The notes beneath the pieces are model-generated. The model made no database searches. It had not been told where the DNA came from and saw only the letters and a list, made by a program, of their open reading frames with translations. From Candidatus Eremiobacterota bacterium (GTDB lineage: Bacteria > Vulcanimicrobiota > CADAWZ01 > Ess09-12), in NCBI GenBank assembly GCA_031082125.1, contig JAVHLM010000005.1, forward strand, positions 222,617 through 286,616: a stretch of DNA of 64,000 nt, in the 5' to 3' direction. Below, in pieces: positions 46,050-56,400 of this stretch. The position numbers and the translations under genes were made by a program. Each line of letters starts with the position of its first letter. Within the stretch, counting starts at the first letter, position 1.

Positions 46050-46535
46050 ATGCATTATATCGGCGTGATTGGAGATGGCACGGCTGATACCCGCAGCGCC
46101 TCGGTCGCCTATGAAGTGGGAAGATTCATTGCACAGTCAGGAGCTGTTCTTGTATGTGGAGGACTGGGCGGTATTATGGAGGCTGCTGCGAAGGGTGCAA
46201 AATCCGCAGGAGGCACTACCCTTGGCATCCTTCCTGGTGAAAAACGGGAGGATGCCAATCAGTTCGTTGACATTGCAGTGCCCACCGGTATAGGAGAGGC
46301 GAGAAACAGCATCGTGGTGAGATGCTCTGACGGGCTTGTGGCTGTGGGAGGTAGATTCGGCACCCTTTCCGAGATTGCCTTTGCCCTCTGCTTCGGAAAG
46401 CCTGTGGCAGGGATAGAGACCTGGGAACTTGGAAAGAACGGGGTCCCCTCGGCCGGGATCATGTGTGCTCACAGTGCCCGTGATGCGGTGGAGTCAGTCT
46501 TGAAAGCCCTTGAGAAGAAGATGGCCGGGGAATAA
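46050..46535 (+). CDS. SLOG/TIGR00725-type Rossmann nucleotide-binding protein
   Basis: 161 residues from ATG 46050 (GGAAG 8 bases ahead; ATG 46023 is also possible). The fold is of the LOG/lysine-decarboxylase-like family: MHYIGVIGDGTAD, then GGLGGIMEAAAKGAKSAGGT and GGRFGTLSEIAFAL. It is likely a nucleotide-binding or hydrolysing protein; the cytokinin-type PGGxGTxxE motif is changed to GGRFGTLSE. The next gene, 45 bases downstream on the same strand, is a YedF-like protein. Confidence 0.78.
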   Translation: MHYIGVIGDGTADTRSASVAYEVGRFIAQSGAVLVCGGLGGIMEAAAKGAKSAGGTTLGILPGEKREDANQFVDIAVPTGIGEARNSIVVRCSDGLVAVGGRFGTLSEIAFALCFGKPVAGIETWELGKNGVPSAGIMCAHSARDAVESVLKALEKKMAGE

Positions 46536-46579
46536 AAGGGGTGCCGCAAGAGTAGAACCATACAGAGGAGAGGATACTT

Positions 46580-47047
46580 GTGGGGGAGAGAACCGTACTT
46601 CCTCCGACATTCGCAGAGAAAGACCTCAATTATTATCTCAGGATGGTCCGCGGTGATTTCTCTGAGCTGGAAGAACTGCAGACCGCAAAGATAAGGGGTC
46701 CTATCTCGGTCAAGAATATCGTGATTGTCTTTCATTCCACTGAGGTGGGGATTGGGAAAAAGAAGCTGGGGGAAAAGCTCCTCCAGGAGTTTCTGCAGGC
46801 CCTTGTGAACAGCCAGATAAAACCGAAGGCGGTGATTCTCTTCAACAGCGCGGTGAACCTTGCCGCTGAAAACGAGCAGGCCATCGGCAGACTGATAGTG
46901 CTGGAGGAGCAGGGGTGCAAAGTGATGGTCTGCGTCTCCTCGGCCGATGAGTACGGGGTGAGCGACAGGCTCAAGGTGGGATTTGTAGCCCATATGGATG
47001 ATATCTGCGAGCAGATGCTCGAGGCGTGGAAGGTGATCTCGCTTTAG
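46580..47047 (+). CDS. DsrE/YedF C-terminal-type protein
   Basis: 155 residues from a GTG with GAGGAGAGG before it. Residues 60-150 match the C-terminal domain of YedF, a sulfurtransferase-like, selenium-linked family: KAVILFNSAVNLAAENEQAI, then GCKVMVCVSSADEYGV and MLEAWKVISL. The N-terminal SirA-like domain is absent. The usual CGTC is CVSS, so one Cys remains. Function unknown. Confidence 0.65.
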   Translation: MGERTVLPPTFAEKDLNYYLRMVRGDFSELEELQTAKIRGPISVKNIVIVFHSTEVGIGKKKLGEKLLQEFLQALVNSQIKPKAVILFNSAVNLAAENEQAIGRLIVLEEQGCKVMVCVSSADEYGVSDRLKVGFVAHMDDICEQMLEAWKVISL

Positions 47048-47049
47048 TT

Positions 47050-47742
47050 ATGGTATCAATAGTCATTCCCTGCTATAATGAGAAAGAAGGAATAGGGGAT
47101 CTCCTCAAGGCGATTTTCGATGAGCTGCGCCATGAGCAGATAGAGGGTGAAGTAGTCATCGTCGATGATAATTCCCCCGACGGCACCGGTGACGTTGCCG
47201 AGGGCCTGAAAAGCGAATTCCCTCTGCAGGTGCTCCACCGCGCAGGGAAATTGGGCCTCTCGAGCGCCGTCATGGATGGATTCAAGATTGCAAAGGGCTC
47301 TATTCTCGGTGTCATGGATGCGGATTTCAGCCATGATCCCAAGGCAATCCCCGCCCTGGTGAAAGCCATTACAGAGGGCGGGGCAGAGCTTGCCGTGGGA
47401 AGCAGATATGCCCCCGGGGGAGGCATCAGGAACTGGCCCCTCAAGCGGAGGATTATTTCAAGAACCGCCATTCTCATGGGCGCCCCTCTCACCAAGGTGA
47501 GGGATGTGACCTCGGGTTATTTTTTTCTGAAAAAGGAAGTCATCGAGGGAATATCCCTTAATCCCATCGGTTTCAAAATCGGGCTTGAGATCTTTGTGAA
47601 GGGAAACTACAAAAAGTCTGTGGAAGTGCCCTATGTATTTACCGACAGGCGGAGCGGGCAGAGCAAGATGAACTCGGGGGAAGTGCTGAACTACCTGAAG
47701 CAGCTTGCTGATCTCTGGAAATACAGAAAAAAGCGCATATAA
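47050..47742 (+). CDS. DPM1-like family 2 glycosyltransferase (polyprenol-phosphate sugar synthase)
   Basis: 230 residues from ATG 47050, two bases after the previous stop. GT-A motifs: VSIVIPCYNEKEGI, then VVIVDDNSPDGTGDVAE, and DADFSHDP (DxD) with RDVTSGYFFLKKEV. It has no C-terminal membrane helices. It would move mannose or another hexose from a nucleotide sugar to polyprenyl phosphate. This gives the lipid-linked donor that GT-C membrane enzymes use, which fits the two GT-C-like genes near the left end. Confidence 0.85.
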   Translation: MVSIVIPCYNEKEGIGDLLKAIFDELRHEQIEGEVVIVDDNSPDGTGDVAEGLKSEFPLQVLHRAGKLGLSSAVMDGFKIAKGSILGVMDADFSHDPKAIPALVKAITEGGAELAVGSRYAPGGGIRNWPLKRRIISRTAILMGAPLTKVRDVTSGYFFLKKEVIEGISLNPIGFKIGLEIFVKGNYKKSVEVPYVFTDRRSGQSKMNSGEVLNYLKQLADLWKYRKKRI

Positions 47743-47762
47743 GGCCCTTGAAGGGGGACATA

Positions 47763-48803
47763 ATGAAAAAACCATGGGGAGATCTCCCGGGCATACTTCA
47801 AAAAGCGCTCTTCTGCCTGTGCGCACTGATAGCGGTTCTCGCGTGGCCGGCAAAGGAGACATATGGAGCCATCCCCGGCCAGGAAGAATACATCATAAAT
47901 GCCGTGAAATCCGTCAAGCCCTCGGTGGTGACGATTGCCACCATGAGTGCCGAGTCGGGTAAGGAAGGCGGCGGCTCGGGCGTTATTCTCACCAAGGATG
48001 GCTATATCATCACCAATTCCCATGTGGTGCAGGGAGCCAAGACAATCCAGGTGACCCTCGCAAGCGGCAAGAAATTCAGCGGTTTCATTGTCCGCGCGGC
48101 GAAAGACAGGGACCTTGCCGTGATAAAGATAAGCGCCAACGGCATTCCTGTTCCCAGGTTCGGAGACTCAAGCAAACTGCAGCTCGGGCAGGTAGCCATC
48201 GCCATAGGAAACCCCCTCAAGTTTTCATGGACCGTGTCGGCGGGGTGTATCAGCGCTCTGAACAGGGATGTGAAAGCCAAGGGGGTATTTTACCGCGATC
48301 TCATCCAGACTGATGCCGCTATCAATCCCGGAAGCTCGGGAGGTGCCCTTGTCAATTCCAAGGGCGAGGTCATCGGCATCAATACTCTCGTGTACACGGG
48401 AACCTCTGAATTCCCCCATGCCGTTGGCCTTGGCTTTGCCATACCCATCAATGGAGCTCTTGAGACGGCAAAATACCTTATGAAGGGCGAAGTTCAGGCA
48501 TCTCCCAAACCATGGGTGGGAATCTCCGCAGTCACCCTCACGAAGGAAACGGCTGAGGCATACGATTTGCCAGTGAAATTCGGGGTGCTAGTCGATAACA
48601 TCGTGCAGTACGGCCCGGCAAAAAAAGCGGGAATCACGCCCGGTGATGTGATTACCGAGATCAACAGCCAGCGCATCGTGTCCGTTGAAGACTTTAAAGC
48701 CGTCCTCAACGGCTTTTCACCGGGACAGATGATAGAACTGACGCTCTGGCATCTGGGAAAAAAGAAAAAGGTGACCTTGACTGTTGAACATCTCAGCCAG
48801 TGA
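47763..48803 (+). CDS. HtrA/DegQ-type serine protease with one PDZ domain
   Basis: 346 residues from ATG 47763 with AAGGGGGAC before it. N-terminal membrane helix/signal (ALFCLCALIAVLAWPA). Trypsin-like triad: His87 (TNSHVV), Asp117 (DRDLAV), Ser192 (NPGSSGGAL). One PDZ domain at about 245-346 (VDNIVQYGPAKKAGITPGDV). The protein is periplasmic or membrane-tethered and degrades misfolded envelope proteins. The codon before the nucleophile is Ser rather than Asn (GSSGG for GNSGG), which is common enough. It starts 21 bases after the glycosyltransferase. Confidence 0.92.
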   Translation: MKKPWGDLPGILQKALFCLCALIAVLAWPAKETYGAIPGQEEYIINAVKSVKPSVVTIATMSAESGKEGGGSGVILTKDGYIITNSHVVQGAKTIQVTLASGKKFSGFIVRAAKDRDLAVIKISANGIPVPRFGDSSKLQLGQVAIAIGNPLKFSWTVSAGCISALNRDVKAKGVFYRDLIQTDAAINPGSSGGALVNSKGEVIGINTLVYTGTSEFPHAVGLGFAIPINGALETAKYLMKGEVQASPKPWVGISAVTLTKETAEAYDLPVKFGVLVDNIVQYGPAKKAGITPGDVITEINSQRIVSVEDFKAVLNGFSPGQMIELTLWHLGKKKKVTLTVEHLSQ

Positions 48804-48809
48804 GGTAAG

Positions 48810-50477
48810 ATGTACAGGAAACAGATAACGGAAATGCTTGAAAAGGCCATAAAACAGGCAGTACTGCTGAAGGTGCTGCCTGAGTGCGAGGCTGTTCCTG
48901 CCACTGTCGAGGTATGCAGGCATGACGATTACGGCGATTACTGCTCCCCCGTGGCTCTCCGCATCGCCACGAAGCTCTCGATGGAACCCGCCCTCGTGGC
49001 CAAGAAGATCATCGGGACCATTGAATACCCTCCTTCGTTCTGCCAGAATATCTCCTCTGCGTCCAACGGCTTCATCAATATCACCCTCTCAAAGGATGCC
49101 CTCTCAAGGGGGCTCTTCACCGTGATCCAGGAGAAGGAGTCGTTCGGCAGGGAGAATATCGGGGCCGGCGAGAAAGTGCATATCAGCTCAATAGACACGG
49201 CCAGAATGGGGTTCCTGAATGTAGATGACGGAAGGCGTGTTCTTATAGGCAATTTTCTTTATCAGGTGATGCAGGAGATGGGCTTTGATGTGCAGCTGGC
49301 ACCTTTTATAAGGAATCAGGGAGAGTCCATATGGCTCCTGGGCATCTCAGTGGAAGCCCGTTACCGCGAACTTCTTGGCGATGATTCACCGATTCCTCAT
49401 GACGGTTACAAGAGCAAGCTTTCAGTTGAACTGGCAAGGGAGATCCTCGATGAAGATGGCGCGGTTTTTCTCCAATCCACCAAAGCCGAGCGCATCAATG
49501 TCCTCAAGGACAAGGCGAGCGAGAAGATAGCATCCTCCATGAAGCGCACCCTCAAGGAGATCGGAATTGAATACCAGCAGTGGACAGACGCCCGCCAGCT
49601 CGCCGAAAAGGACAGAACCATCGGTGATCTTCAGGAACGCTTCACTTCGTTGGGGTTTCTTTATGAAAAAGATGAGCAGGTCTGGATAAAAAGCACGTCC
49701 TTCGGTGATCAGAAAGACAGGCTCTTTCTGACAGAGCACCGGGAGCCCTCAGATTACCTTGTTGATCTCTCGGTCCTGTTGACTCGCATCGGCCAGGGGT
49801 ACGGGAGAAATATCTATATCAAGCCCCACGAGGAGGCCTTTGATTTTTTTACCCAGATGTCTCTGGCCCTCAAAGTCCTCGGCTACCGTCACGATCTTAT
49901 TGAGGTGCTTGCCGTGGCGAGAATGAAAATCGGAGAGGCAGGCCATGCCGAGGATATCCACAAGGGCGAGAGCATGTCCTTCGAAGAGCTGGTGAAAAGC
50001 GCAGGGACGAATGCCGTGAGGTTTTTTTACTATCTCAAGAGCATCAACACCGCCCTGGAGTTTGACGTGACCCTGGCGCACAAGGAGAGCAATATAAACC
50101 CTCTCTATTATATCCAGTCGGCCCTCTCCAGGATCAAGAGCGTCTTCAAAATGGCGGAAGGACAGGGAATTTCACCTCTCAGGTTTGACCTGGTGCACAT
50201 AAAGATGATGGATGAAAAGGCCGACCTTGCCCTTATCAAGAAGATAGTGAGGTTTCCTTCGGTGATAAGTGACACCATCCAGGGCCTTGAGCCATACTAT
50301 CTTGCATATTACATGGCTGACCTTGTCAATGATTTCCATTCCTACTATGGGAATACCAAGATTCTCTCCGGCGATCCCTCGCTTGTGAAGGGGCGCCTGG
50401 CACTTCTGGAGGCCCTCAGAATAGTGCTTGCAAGAATAATTGACCTCTTTCAGCTGAAATTGGAGGAGAACTCCTGA
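48810..50477 (+). CDS. Arginyl-tRNA synthetase homologue without a HIGH motif
   Basis: 555 residues. The N-terminal RNA-binding domain (VEVCRHDDYGDYCSPVALRI; SSASNGFINITLSKDAL), class I core, and C-terminal DALR-type helical domain (LVNDFHSYYGNTKIL) all align with ArgRS. Where ArgRS has NPTGPLHVGHGRGAVIGD, this has DTARMGFLNVDDGRRVLIGN; both His are gone. The KMSK-like area reads HAEDIHKGESMSFEEL and the HHGY of the catalytic helix is EEAFDFF. It ends LKLEE instead of the usual APExM. The sequence is otherwise full length and under selection by appearance (open frame, good conservation). It is probably a non-catalytic paralogue, perhaps tRNA-binding. It begins 6 bases after htrA. Confidence 0.85.
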   Translation: MYRKQITEMLEKAIKQAVLLKVLPECEAVPATVEVCRHDDYGDYCSPVALRIATKLSMEPALVAKKIIGTIEYPPSFCQNISSASNGFINITLSKDALSRGLFTVIQEKESFGRENIGAGEKVHISSIDTARMGFLNVDDGRRVLIGNFLYQVMQEMGFDVQLAPFIRNQGESIWLLGISVEARYRELLGDDSPIPHDGYKSKLSVELAREILDEDGAVFLQSTKAERINVLKDKASEKIASSMKRTLKEIGIEYQQWTDARQLAEKDRTIGDLQERFTSLGFLYEKDEQVWIKSTSFGDQKDRLFLTEHREPSDYLVDLSVLLTRIGQGYGRNIYIKPHEEAFDFFTQMSLALKVLGYRHDLIEVLAVARMKIGEAGHAEDIHKGESMSFEELVKSAGTNAVRFFYYLKSINTALEFDVTLAHKESNINPLYYIQSALSRIKSVFKMAEGQGISPLRFDLVHIKMMDEKADLALIKKIVRFPSVISDTIQGLEPYYLAYYMADLVNDFHSYYGNTKILSGDPSLVKGRLALLEALRIVLARIIDLFQLKLEENS

Positions 50478-50494
50478 CCAGCCGCCCCGCTTTT

Positions 50495-50556
50495 AGTCTC
50501 CAGAGCATACCAGACAACATCATCATACTCGAGAGTACCATGTGCGTCAGTAGAAA
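50495..50556 (-). repeat. Dispersed YALEY element, copy C
   Basis: Minus-strand codons STDAHGTLEYDDVVWYALET mirror copy B. Around 50 bases align at roughly 80 percent by eye with 36155-36215. It lies in the otherwise empty gap 50478-50709, which also holds a 7-bp palindrome (50597-50603, 50608-50614). Confidence 0.6.
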
Positions 50557-50709
50557 AGGTGGTGCCTTTCAGGAAGGATTTTATGGGATCTATGTCAAAT
50601 TCCAGGAGGAATTTCCTGCAGGCAACAGGAAATGAACAGTGTGCAGGAAGGTGCTTTGCTGCCCTGAAATGCGTGCCATGAGCCCTAAATTCACTGAGGG
50701 GGTGACAAA

Positions 50710-50958
50710 TTGGGAGTAAAAGCTGTCAAGGAGCGAATTCCAGTAATTCTGCTTACGACGTCTTATCGACTGGAAGGTGAGATGCATGTTGTGCCGGGGG
50801 GCCGACTGCTCGATGAAATCAACAAGGAGAGAGATTTTATTCCCTTGACCAATGCAACGGTCTATGATATTTCGGGAGAAACGCCTCTTGACACCCTGGA
50901 CTTCATTGCAGTGAACAAGAATCTCGTGGTAATGGTTGCACCTTCCATTCCTGCTTAA
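50710..50958 (+). CDS. Small conserved-looking protein, unknown function
   Basis: 82 residues from TTG 50710, which follows a strong GAGGGGGTGAC. The composition is beta-rich: PVILLTTSYRLEGEMHVVPG, then RLLDEINKERDFIPLTNATV. It has no signal peptide. It may belong to a small domain family of unknown function such as DUF6812; this is a memory match only. It lies 22 bases before the MBL-fold gene in the same direction. Confidence 0.6.
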   Translation: MGVKAVKERIPVILLTTSYRLEGEMHVVPGGRLLDEINKERDFIPLTNATVYDISGETPLDTLDFIAVNKNLVVMVAPSIPA

Positions 50959-50980
50959 GGGGTAGAGAGGGGGAATTTGC

Positions 50981-51658
50981 ATGGTCGTCAGATATCTCGG
51001 GCATAGCTGCTTTTATGTGAGCTCCACGAAAGGCACTGCCATAATAATCGATCCATACGGGACAAGCCTGCCTTATAACTTTCCCGATTTATCGGCCGAT
51101 ATCGTGGTGATGTCCCATGAACATAACGATCACAATGCAGGATGGAGGGTCCAGGGCACGCCGATTGTCATCAAGCGCACCAGTGATTTCATCGTGGAAT
51201 TTGAGACTCCTGTCCAGAGAACTGGCGAGATGGTCACCTTCAAGGGCATTCCCACCCATCATGATAAATTCTCGGGCCGGAGAAAGGGACCCAACACCAT
51301 CTATCTCTGGTTCATGGAAGGCCTGAAGCTCTGCCATCTTGGCGATCTGGGCCACATGCTCACCGATCAGCAGCTCAAGATGGTCGGCGACATTGATGTG
51401 CTCTTCTGCCCGGTGGGCGGGGGCACTGTCCTTGATCCGACGGAAGCGGTGCTTGTCATTAACCAGATAAATCCCAAGATTGTCTTCCCCATGCATTACA
51501 AGACGCCAGAGGCGGAATTCATGTCGCTGGTGAAGGAGCCCATTGAGGCTTTTACCAGCAGGTTTGAAAAAGTGGAGTTTCTTCATGCCGTGGCCACCAA
51601 CGTGGAACTGGGCCGGCTCCCGGCATCAACGAAGGTGATGGTTCTCGATCATGGTTAG
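50981..51658 (+). CDS. MBL-fold metal-dependent hydrolase (UPF0173/YtkL-like)
   Basis: 225 residues. The metal motif SHEHNDHN supplies His/His/Asp/His; further metal ligands are THHDKF, HLGDLGH and PMHYKT. The family (UPF0173, YtkL, UlaG-like) hydrolyses an unknown ester or lactone in the cytosol. Its ribosome site is GAGAGGGGGA. It follows the small 82-residue protein and is probably its operon partner. No signal peptide. Confidence 0.88.
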   Translation: MVVRYLGHSCFYVSSTKGTAIIIDPYGTSLPYNFPDLSADIVVMSHEHNDHNAGWRVQGTPIVIKRTSDFIVEFETPVQRTGEMVTFKGIPTHHDKFSGRRKGPNTIYLWFMEGLKLCHLGDLGHMLTDQQLKMVGDIDVLFCPVGGGTVLDPTEAVLVINQINPKIVFPMHYKTPEAEFMSLVKEPIEAFTSRFEKVEFLHAVATNVELGRLPASTKVMVLDHG

Positions 51659-51829
51659 GTAATATCCCCGGGAATGGAGCATTCTCCCCGGAGCGCCAGA
51701 GAGAAATAATCCCGGCGTGTCCCGGCAGGCTCCCCGTTCCCCCGATTGGTACAGAATGATTCAGGAGACAGGCCTTTTCAGGCTCATTACCGTGTTCCTC
51801 ATTGCATAAGAAAGTAAGGTTGATATGTC

Positions 51830-53440
51830 ATGGTGAGTTATGTTGTCATTACCGGCGGTGTGGTCTCTTCCGTAGGGAAGGGCATATTCTCGGCCTCACT
51901 GGGATGCCTTTTCAAGAGCAGGGGCCTCCAGGTGACCATTCAGAAGCTTGATCCCTACATCAATGTCGATGCGGGGACTATGAACCCCTATCAGCATGGC
52001 GAGGTTTTTGTCACCGAAGACGGCGCCGAGACCGATCTCGATCTGGGCCATTATGAGCGCTTTATTGATGAGAACCTCGCAAGGGAGAATAATTGCACGA
52101 TGGGCAAGATATACGGTGCCGTCGTGGAGCGGGAGCGAAGGGGTGATTACCTCGGGGACACCGTGAGAGTAATCCCCCATGTGACCGATGAGATAAAGGG
52201 CCAGATACGAAATGTGGCATCTGACGGAGAGTCGCACCGGATCGTGATAATCGAGATTGGCGGCACCGTGGGCGATATTGAAAGCCTCCCCTTCCTTGAG
52301 GCCATCAGGCAGCTGAAAAAGGACGTGGGTCCCGGAAGAGCGGTCTATCTCCACGTAACCCTTGTGCCCCACCTTGTCCCCTCGGGCGAGCTCAAAACCA
52401 AGCCTACGCAGCACAGCGTGAGAGATCTCAGGAGCATCGGCCTCGTGCCCGATTTCATCATAGCCCGGACTTCGGTGCCCCTCAGCACCTCCATGATAGA
52501 GAAGATCGCGCTTTACTGCGATGTGGAGCCCGATCATGTCATTCAGAACCGTGATCTCGAGCATATTTATGAGCTGCCCCTCCATCTCCTTGAGCAGAAA
52601 CTCGACGAGCGGATAATGCGGCTCCTCAATATCCCCGTCACCCCTCCCGCGATGGACGAGTGGAGAGACTGGGTCATGGAGCTCAAAAAGGAGAAGCCTG
52701 TCGTAAAAGTGGGCCTCGTGGGAAAATACGTGGAGCTTCGCGATGCGTACCTCTCCATAATCGAGGCAGTGCGCCATGCCTCGGTGAAATGCGGCGTGTC
52801 GGTCAATCTTGTGAGAATCGATGCCGAGAACCTGCTCATGGGCCCCGTCGAGGAGATCCTTTCCACACTTGACGGCATTATCGTGCCGGGAGGATTCGGG
52901 GGGCGGGGCATCGAGGGAAAAATAGGGGCAATCCGTTACGCCCGCGAGGGGAAAGTGCCTTTTCTCGGCCTCTGTTACGGCCTCCAGGGAGCCATCCTGG
53001 AATTTGCCCGTAATGTATGCGGCCTGGAGGGCGCCAACAGTGTAGAGGTGGACGCACACACCTCCTGCCCGGTGATTCATCAGCTCCCCGGCCAGGAGGA
53101 TATCAAGGAAAAGGGGGGCACCATGCGGGTAGGGAGCTACCTCTGCGAGGTGAAGGAAGGGACGAAGGCCTATGCCGCCTATGGGGCTCCGTTAATCCAT
53201 GAGCGCCACCGTCACCGCTATGAGGTGAACAATGAGTATATCCCCGCCCTCACAAGCCATGGGCTCGTGGTGAGCGGCGTCAATCCCGGCTCGGGGCTTG
53301 TCGAGATCATAGAGCTTGCCGATCATCCCTGGTTTCTCGCCTGCCAGTTTCACCCTGAGTTCAAGTCACGGCCCATGAAGCCTCATCCCCTCTTTGTCGA
53401 TTTTCTGAAGGCAGTCTCGGCCGCCAAGGGGATCTCATAA
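51830..53440 (+). CDS. pyrG: CTP synthase
   Basis: 536 residues; makes CTP from UTP, ATP and glutamine. N-terminal amidoligase ([20 protein letters not shown], then [20 protein letters not shown]). C-terminal class I glutaminase with Cys382 in [11 protein letters not shown] and His in CQFHPEFKS. Length and motifs are normal. No PyrG attenuator (G-rich leader) is evident in the 170-base gap before it. It lies 13 bases before dnaE. Confidence 0.97.
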   Translation: MVSYVVITGGVVSSVGKGIFSASLGCLFKSRGLQVTIQKLDPYINVDAGTMNPYQHGEVFVTEDGAETDLDLGHYERFIDENLARENNCTMGKIYGAVVERERRGDYLGDTVRVIPHVTDEIKGQIRNVASDGESHRIVIIEIGGTVGDIESLPFLEAIRQLKKDVGPGRAVYLHVTLVPHLVPSGELKTKPTQHSVRDLRSIGLVPDFIIARTSVPLSTSMIEKIALYCDVEPDHVIQNRDLEHIYELPLHLLEQKLDERIMRLLNIPVTPPAMDEWRDWVMELKKEKPVVKVGLVGKYVELRDAYLSIIEAVRHASVKCGVSVNLVRIDAENLLMGPVEEILSTLDGIIVPGGFGGRGIEGKIGAIRYAREGKVPFLGLCYGLQGAILEFARNVCGLEGANSVEVDAHTSCPVIHQLPGQEDIKEKGGTMRVGSYLCEVKEGTKAYAAYGAPLIHERHRHRYEVNNEYIPALTSHGLVVSGVNPGSGLVEIIELADHPWFLACQFHPEFKSRPMKPHPLFVDFLKAVSAAKGIS

Positions 53441-53453
53441 TCAGGAGGACAGT

Positions 53454-56400
53454 ATGAGCACGAAGCCTGAGTTCGTCCATCTCCACGTGCACAGCGAGTA
53501 TTCCCTCCTTGACGGGAGCTGCAGGATAAAGGGCCTTGTAAAGAAGGCCAGGGAACTGGCCATGGGAGCCGTGGCCGTCACGGACCACGGCTCCATGTAT
53601 GGCACCGTGGAGTTTTTCAAGGCGGCCAAGGAGGCAGGTCTGGTCCCTGTCATCGGCTGCGAGGTGTACGTGGCGCCGAGAAGCCGCCTGCAGAAAGTGG
53701 CAAAGATTGACGATGAAAACTACCACCTTGTGCTTCTTGCCAAGGATGACGAGGGATACAGGAACCTTCTCCACCTTGTCTCCGTGGCCCACCTTGAGGG
53801 ATATTATTATAAGCCCCGCATCGACAAGGAACTGCTCTCCTCTCGCTCCGGGGGGCTTATCGCCCTTTCCGCCTGCCTCCAGGGCGAGATTCCGCAGCTG
53901 CTGCTCAAGGGTGAGGCCCGCAAAGCCGAGGAAACCCTTGGAGCTTACGGCGATATATTCGGCAGGGATAACTTCTATCTGGAGCTTATGGATCACAACC
54001 TCGCCGAGCAGAAGCGGGTGAACCCCCTCCTGCTCGAGCTTGCAAAGAAATCAGGCGTGCCCGTGGTGGCCACCAATGATACCCATTATCTCAACAGGAG
54101 CGATTCGCTGGCCCACGAGGTCCAGCTCTGCATCCAGACCCAGAAGACCTTTGACGACCCCAACAGGCTCGCCTTTGACTCCGAAGAGTTTTACCTGAAA
54201 AGCGCCGATGAGATGGCTGCCCTCTTCGGCGAGATCCCCGGGGCTCTCTCGAACACTCTTGAGATTGCGGGGCGCTGCCGCGTGGAGCTTGATTTCAACA
54301 CGTACCATCTCCCCCACTTTCCTGTCCCCGAGGGAAAGACTCTTGAGGAGTTTCTCGAGGATCTCTGCCACGAGGGGCTGAAAAGGCGCTATACCGAGGT
54401 GACTGCCGAGCTTGAGGAGAGGATGCGTTACGAGCTGGGAGTGATCAAGGAGATGGGCTTTTCCGCTTACTTCCTCATCATCTGGGACTTTATAAACTAT
54501 GCCAAGAAGAGCGGCATTCCCGTGGGCCCAGGCAGGGGCTCGGCGGCAGGGAGCCTCGTAGCCTATCTCCTGGGAGTCACCGATATCGATCCCATAAGGT
54601 TCGGCCTCCTCTTCGAGCGCTTTCTCAACCCGGGAAGAAAGAGCATGCCCGATGTTGATACCGATTTCTGTGTAGAGCGCCGCGGCGAGGTGATACGCTA
54701 CGTAACGGAAAAATACGGGAGCGACCATGTATCGCAGATTATCACCTTCGGCAGGATGAAGGCCCGGGCCGCCATCAGGGACGTGGGAAGAGTCCTCAGC
54801 TTCCCTCTTCCCACCGTGGACAGGATTGCCAAGATGATTCCCATGAATGTCACCATTGAGGAAGCTCTCAAGTCTGATGAGCTGAAAAGCCGCTATGAAA
54901 GGGAAAAGGACGTGAAGCAGCTCCTTGACACGGCGAAGGTCGTGGAAGGGCTTGCCCGTAATGCTTCAATCCACGCCGCCGGCGTCATCATCTCCAAGAA
55001 CCCCATCAGCACCTATGTGCCGGTCCAGCGGATGAAGGCCGAAGAAGTGGTAGCCCAGTACGAGATGAACTCCATCTCCGACATAGGCCTCCTCAAGATG
55101 GACTTCCTGGGCCTCCGCAACCTCACTGTCATTGATAACTGCCTGAAAATGATAAAGAAAAACCATGGCAGGCTTATCGATCTCAACAGCCTTGCTCTCG
55201 ATGACGGCCCCACCTACAAGATTCTCCAGGAAGCGAAGACAGTGGGGGTTTTCCAGCTTGAGAGCTCGGGGATGCAGGGCTATCTCAGGCAGCTCCGGCC
55301 TGACCGCTTCGAGGACATCGTTGCCATGTGCGCCCTCTACCGCCCGGGGCCTCTGGGAAGCGGCATGGTGGAGGATTTTATCAAGGGCCGCCATGGCAGG
55401 AAGAAAGTGGACTACTTCCATCCCAGGCTTGAGCCTATCCTGAAGGAGACCTACGGCGTCATCGTATACCAGGAGCAGGTCATGAAGATCGCCAATGTGC
55501 TTGCCGGATTCAGCATGGCACAGGCCGATGACCTCAGGAAGGCCATGGGGAAGAAGAAAAAAGAAGTCATGGACAAGATGGAGAAGAACTTCCTTGAGGG
55601 CTGCAAGAAAAACAGCGTGGAAAGAAAGCTCGCAAAGACTATCTGGGACATCATTGTGAAATTTGCCGGTTACGGCTTCAACAAGTCCCACACCGTGGCC
55701 TATGCGATGGTCGCCTACCACACGGCATACCTGAAGGCCAATTACCCTCTCGAGTACATAGCGGCGCTCCTCACGAGCGTGATGGACAAGATAGAAAAGG
55801 TGAGCTTCTTTATCAAGGAGTGCAAGAACATGGGCATTGACGTTCTCCCTCCCCATATCAACGAGAGCGGCGTGGAGTTCACGGTGACAAAGGGCGCCAT
55901 CAGGTTCGGCCTCGCAGCCATCAAGAACGTGGGGCGCAATGCCATAGAATCGATTATAGAGACGAGGGAGAGAGTGGGCGCCTTCACCTCCATAGGCCAC
56001 TTTGTCTCGGAGATTGACGGTCGCCTCGTGAACAAGAAGGTCCTGGAGAGCCTTATCAAGAGCGGCGCCATGGACTGCATGGGAGAAACGCGGGCAACGC
56101 TCATGGCATCGCTTGATTACCTCCTCGAGTCGGGGCAGAAGATGCAGAAGCGGAAGCGGTGCGGCCAGATCTCCCTTTTCGAGGCGGCCGGCGATTCAGA
56201 TTCCGAATGCGAGATTGAGCTGCCGGAGTCTCTTGAAGAGTATGAGAAGGAGAGCATCCTCCGCTTTGAAAAGGAGATGCTGGGGCTTTTCATCTCCGAT
56301 CACCCCCTCAACTCCGTCAAGGAGGTGATGGAGGCAAAGGTGCCGCACCGCATAGCCGACTGCACCGCCCTTGGCAACGGCGCCCAGGTGGTATGCGCCG

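Noticed and set aside
51659..51829. A riboswitch or attenuator upstream of pyrG
   Set aside because: Some GC-rich inverted segments are visible, but no known class and no T-run or G-rich initial transcribed region fits.
51896..53080. Minus-strand ORF of 394 codons over pyrG
   Set aside because: Shadow of pyrG, which is conserved over its whole length.
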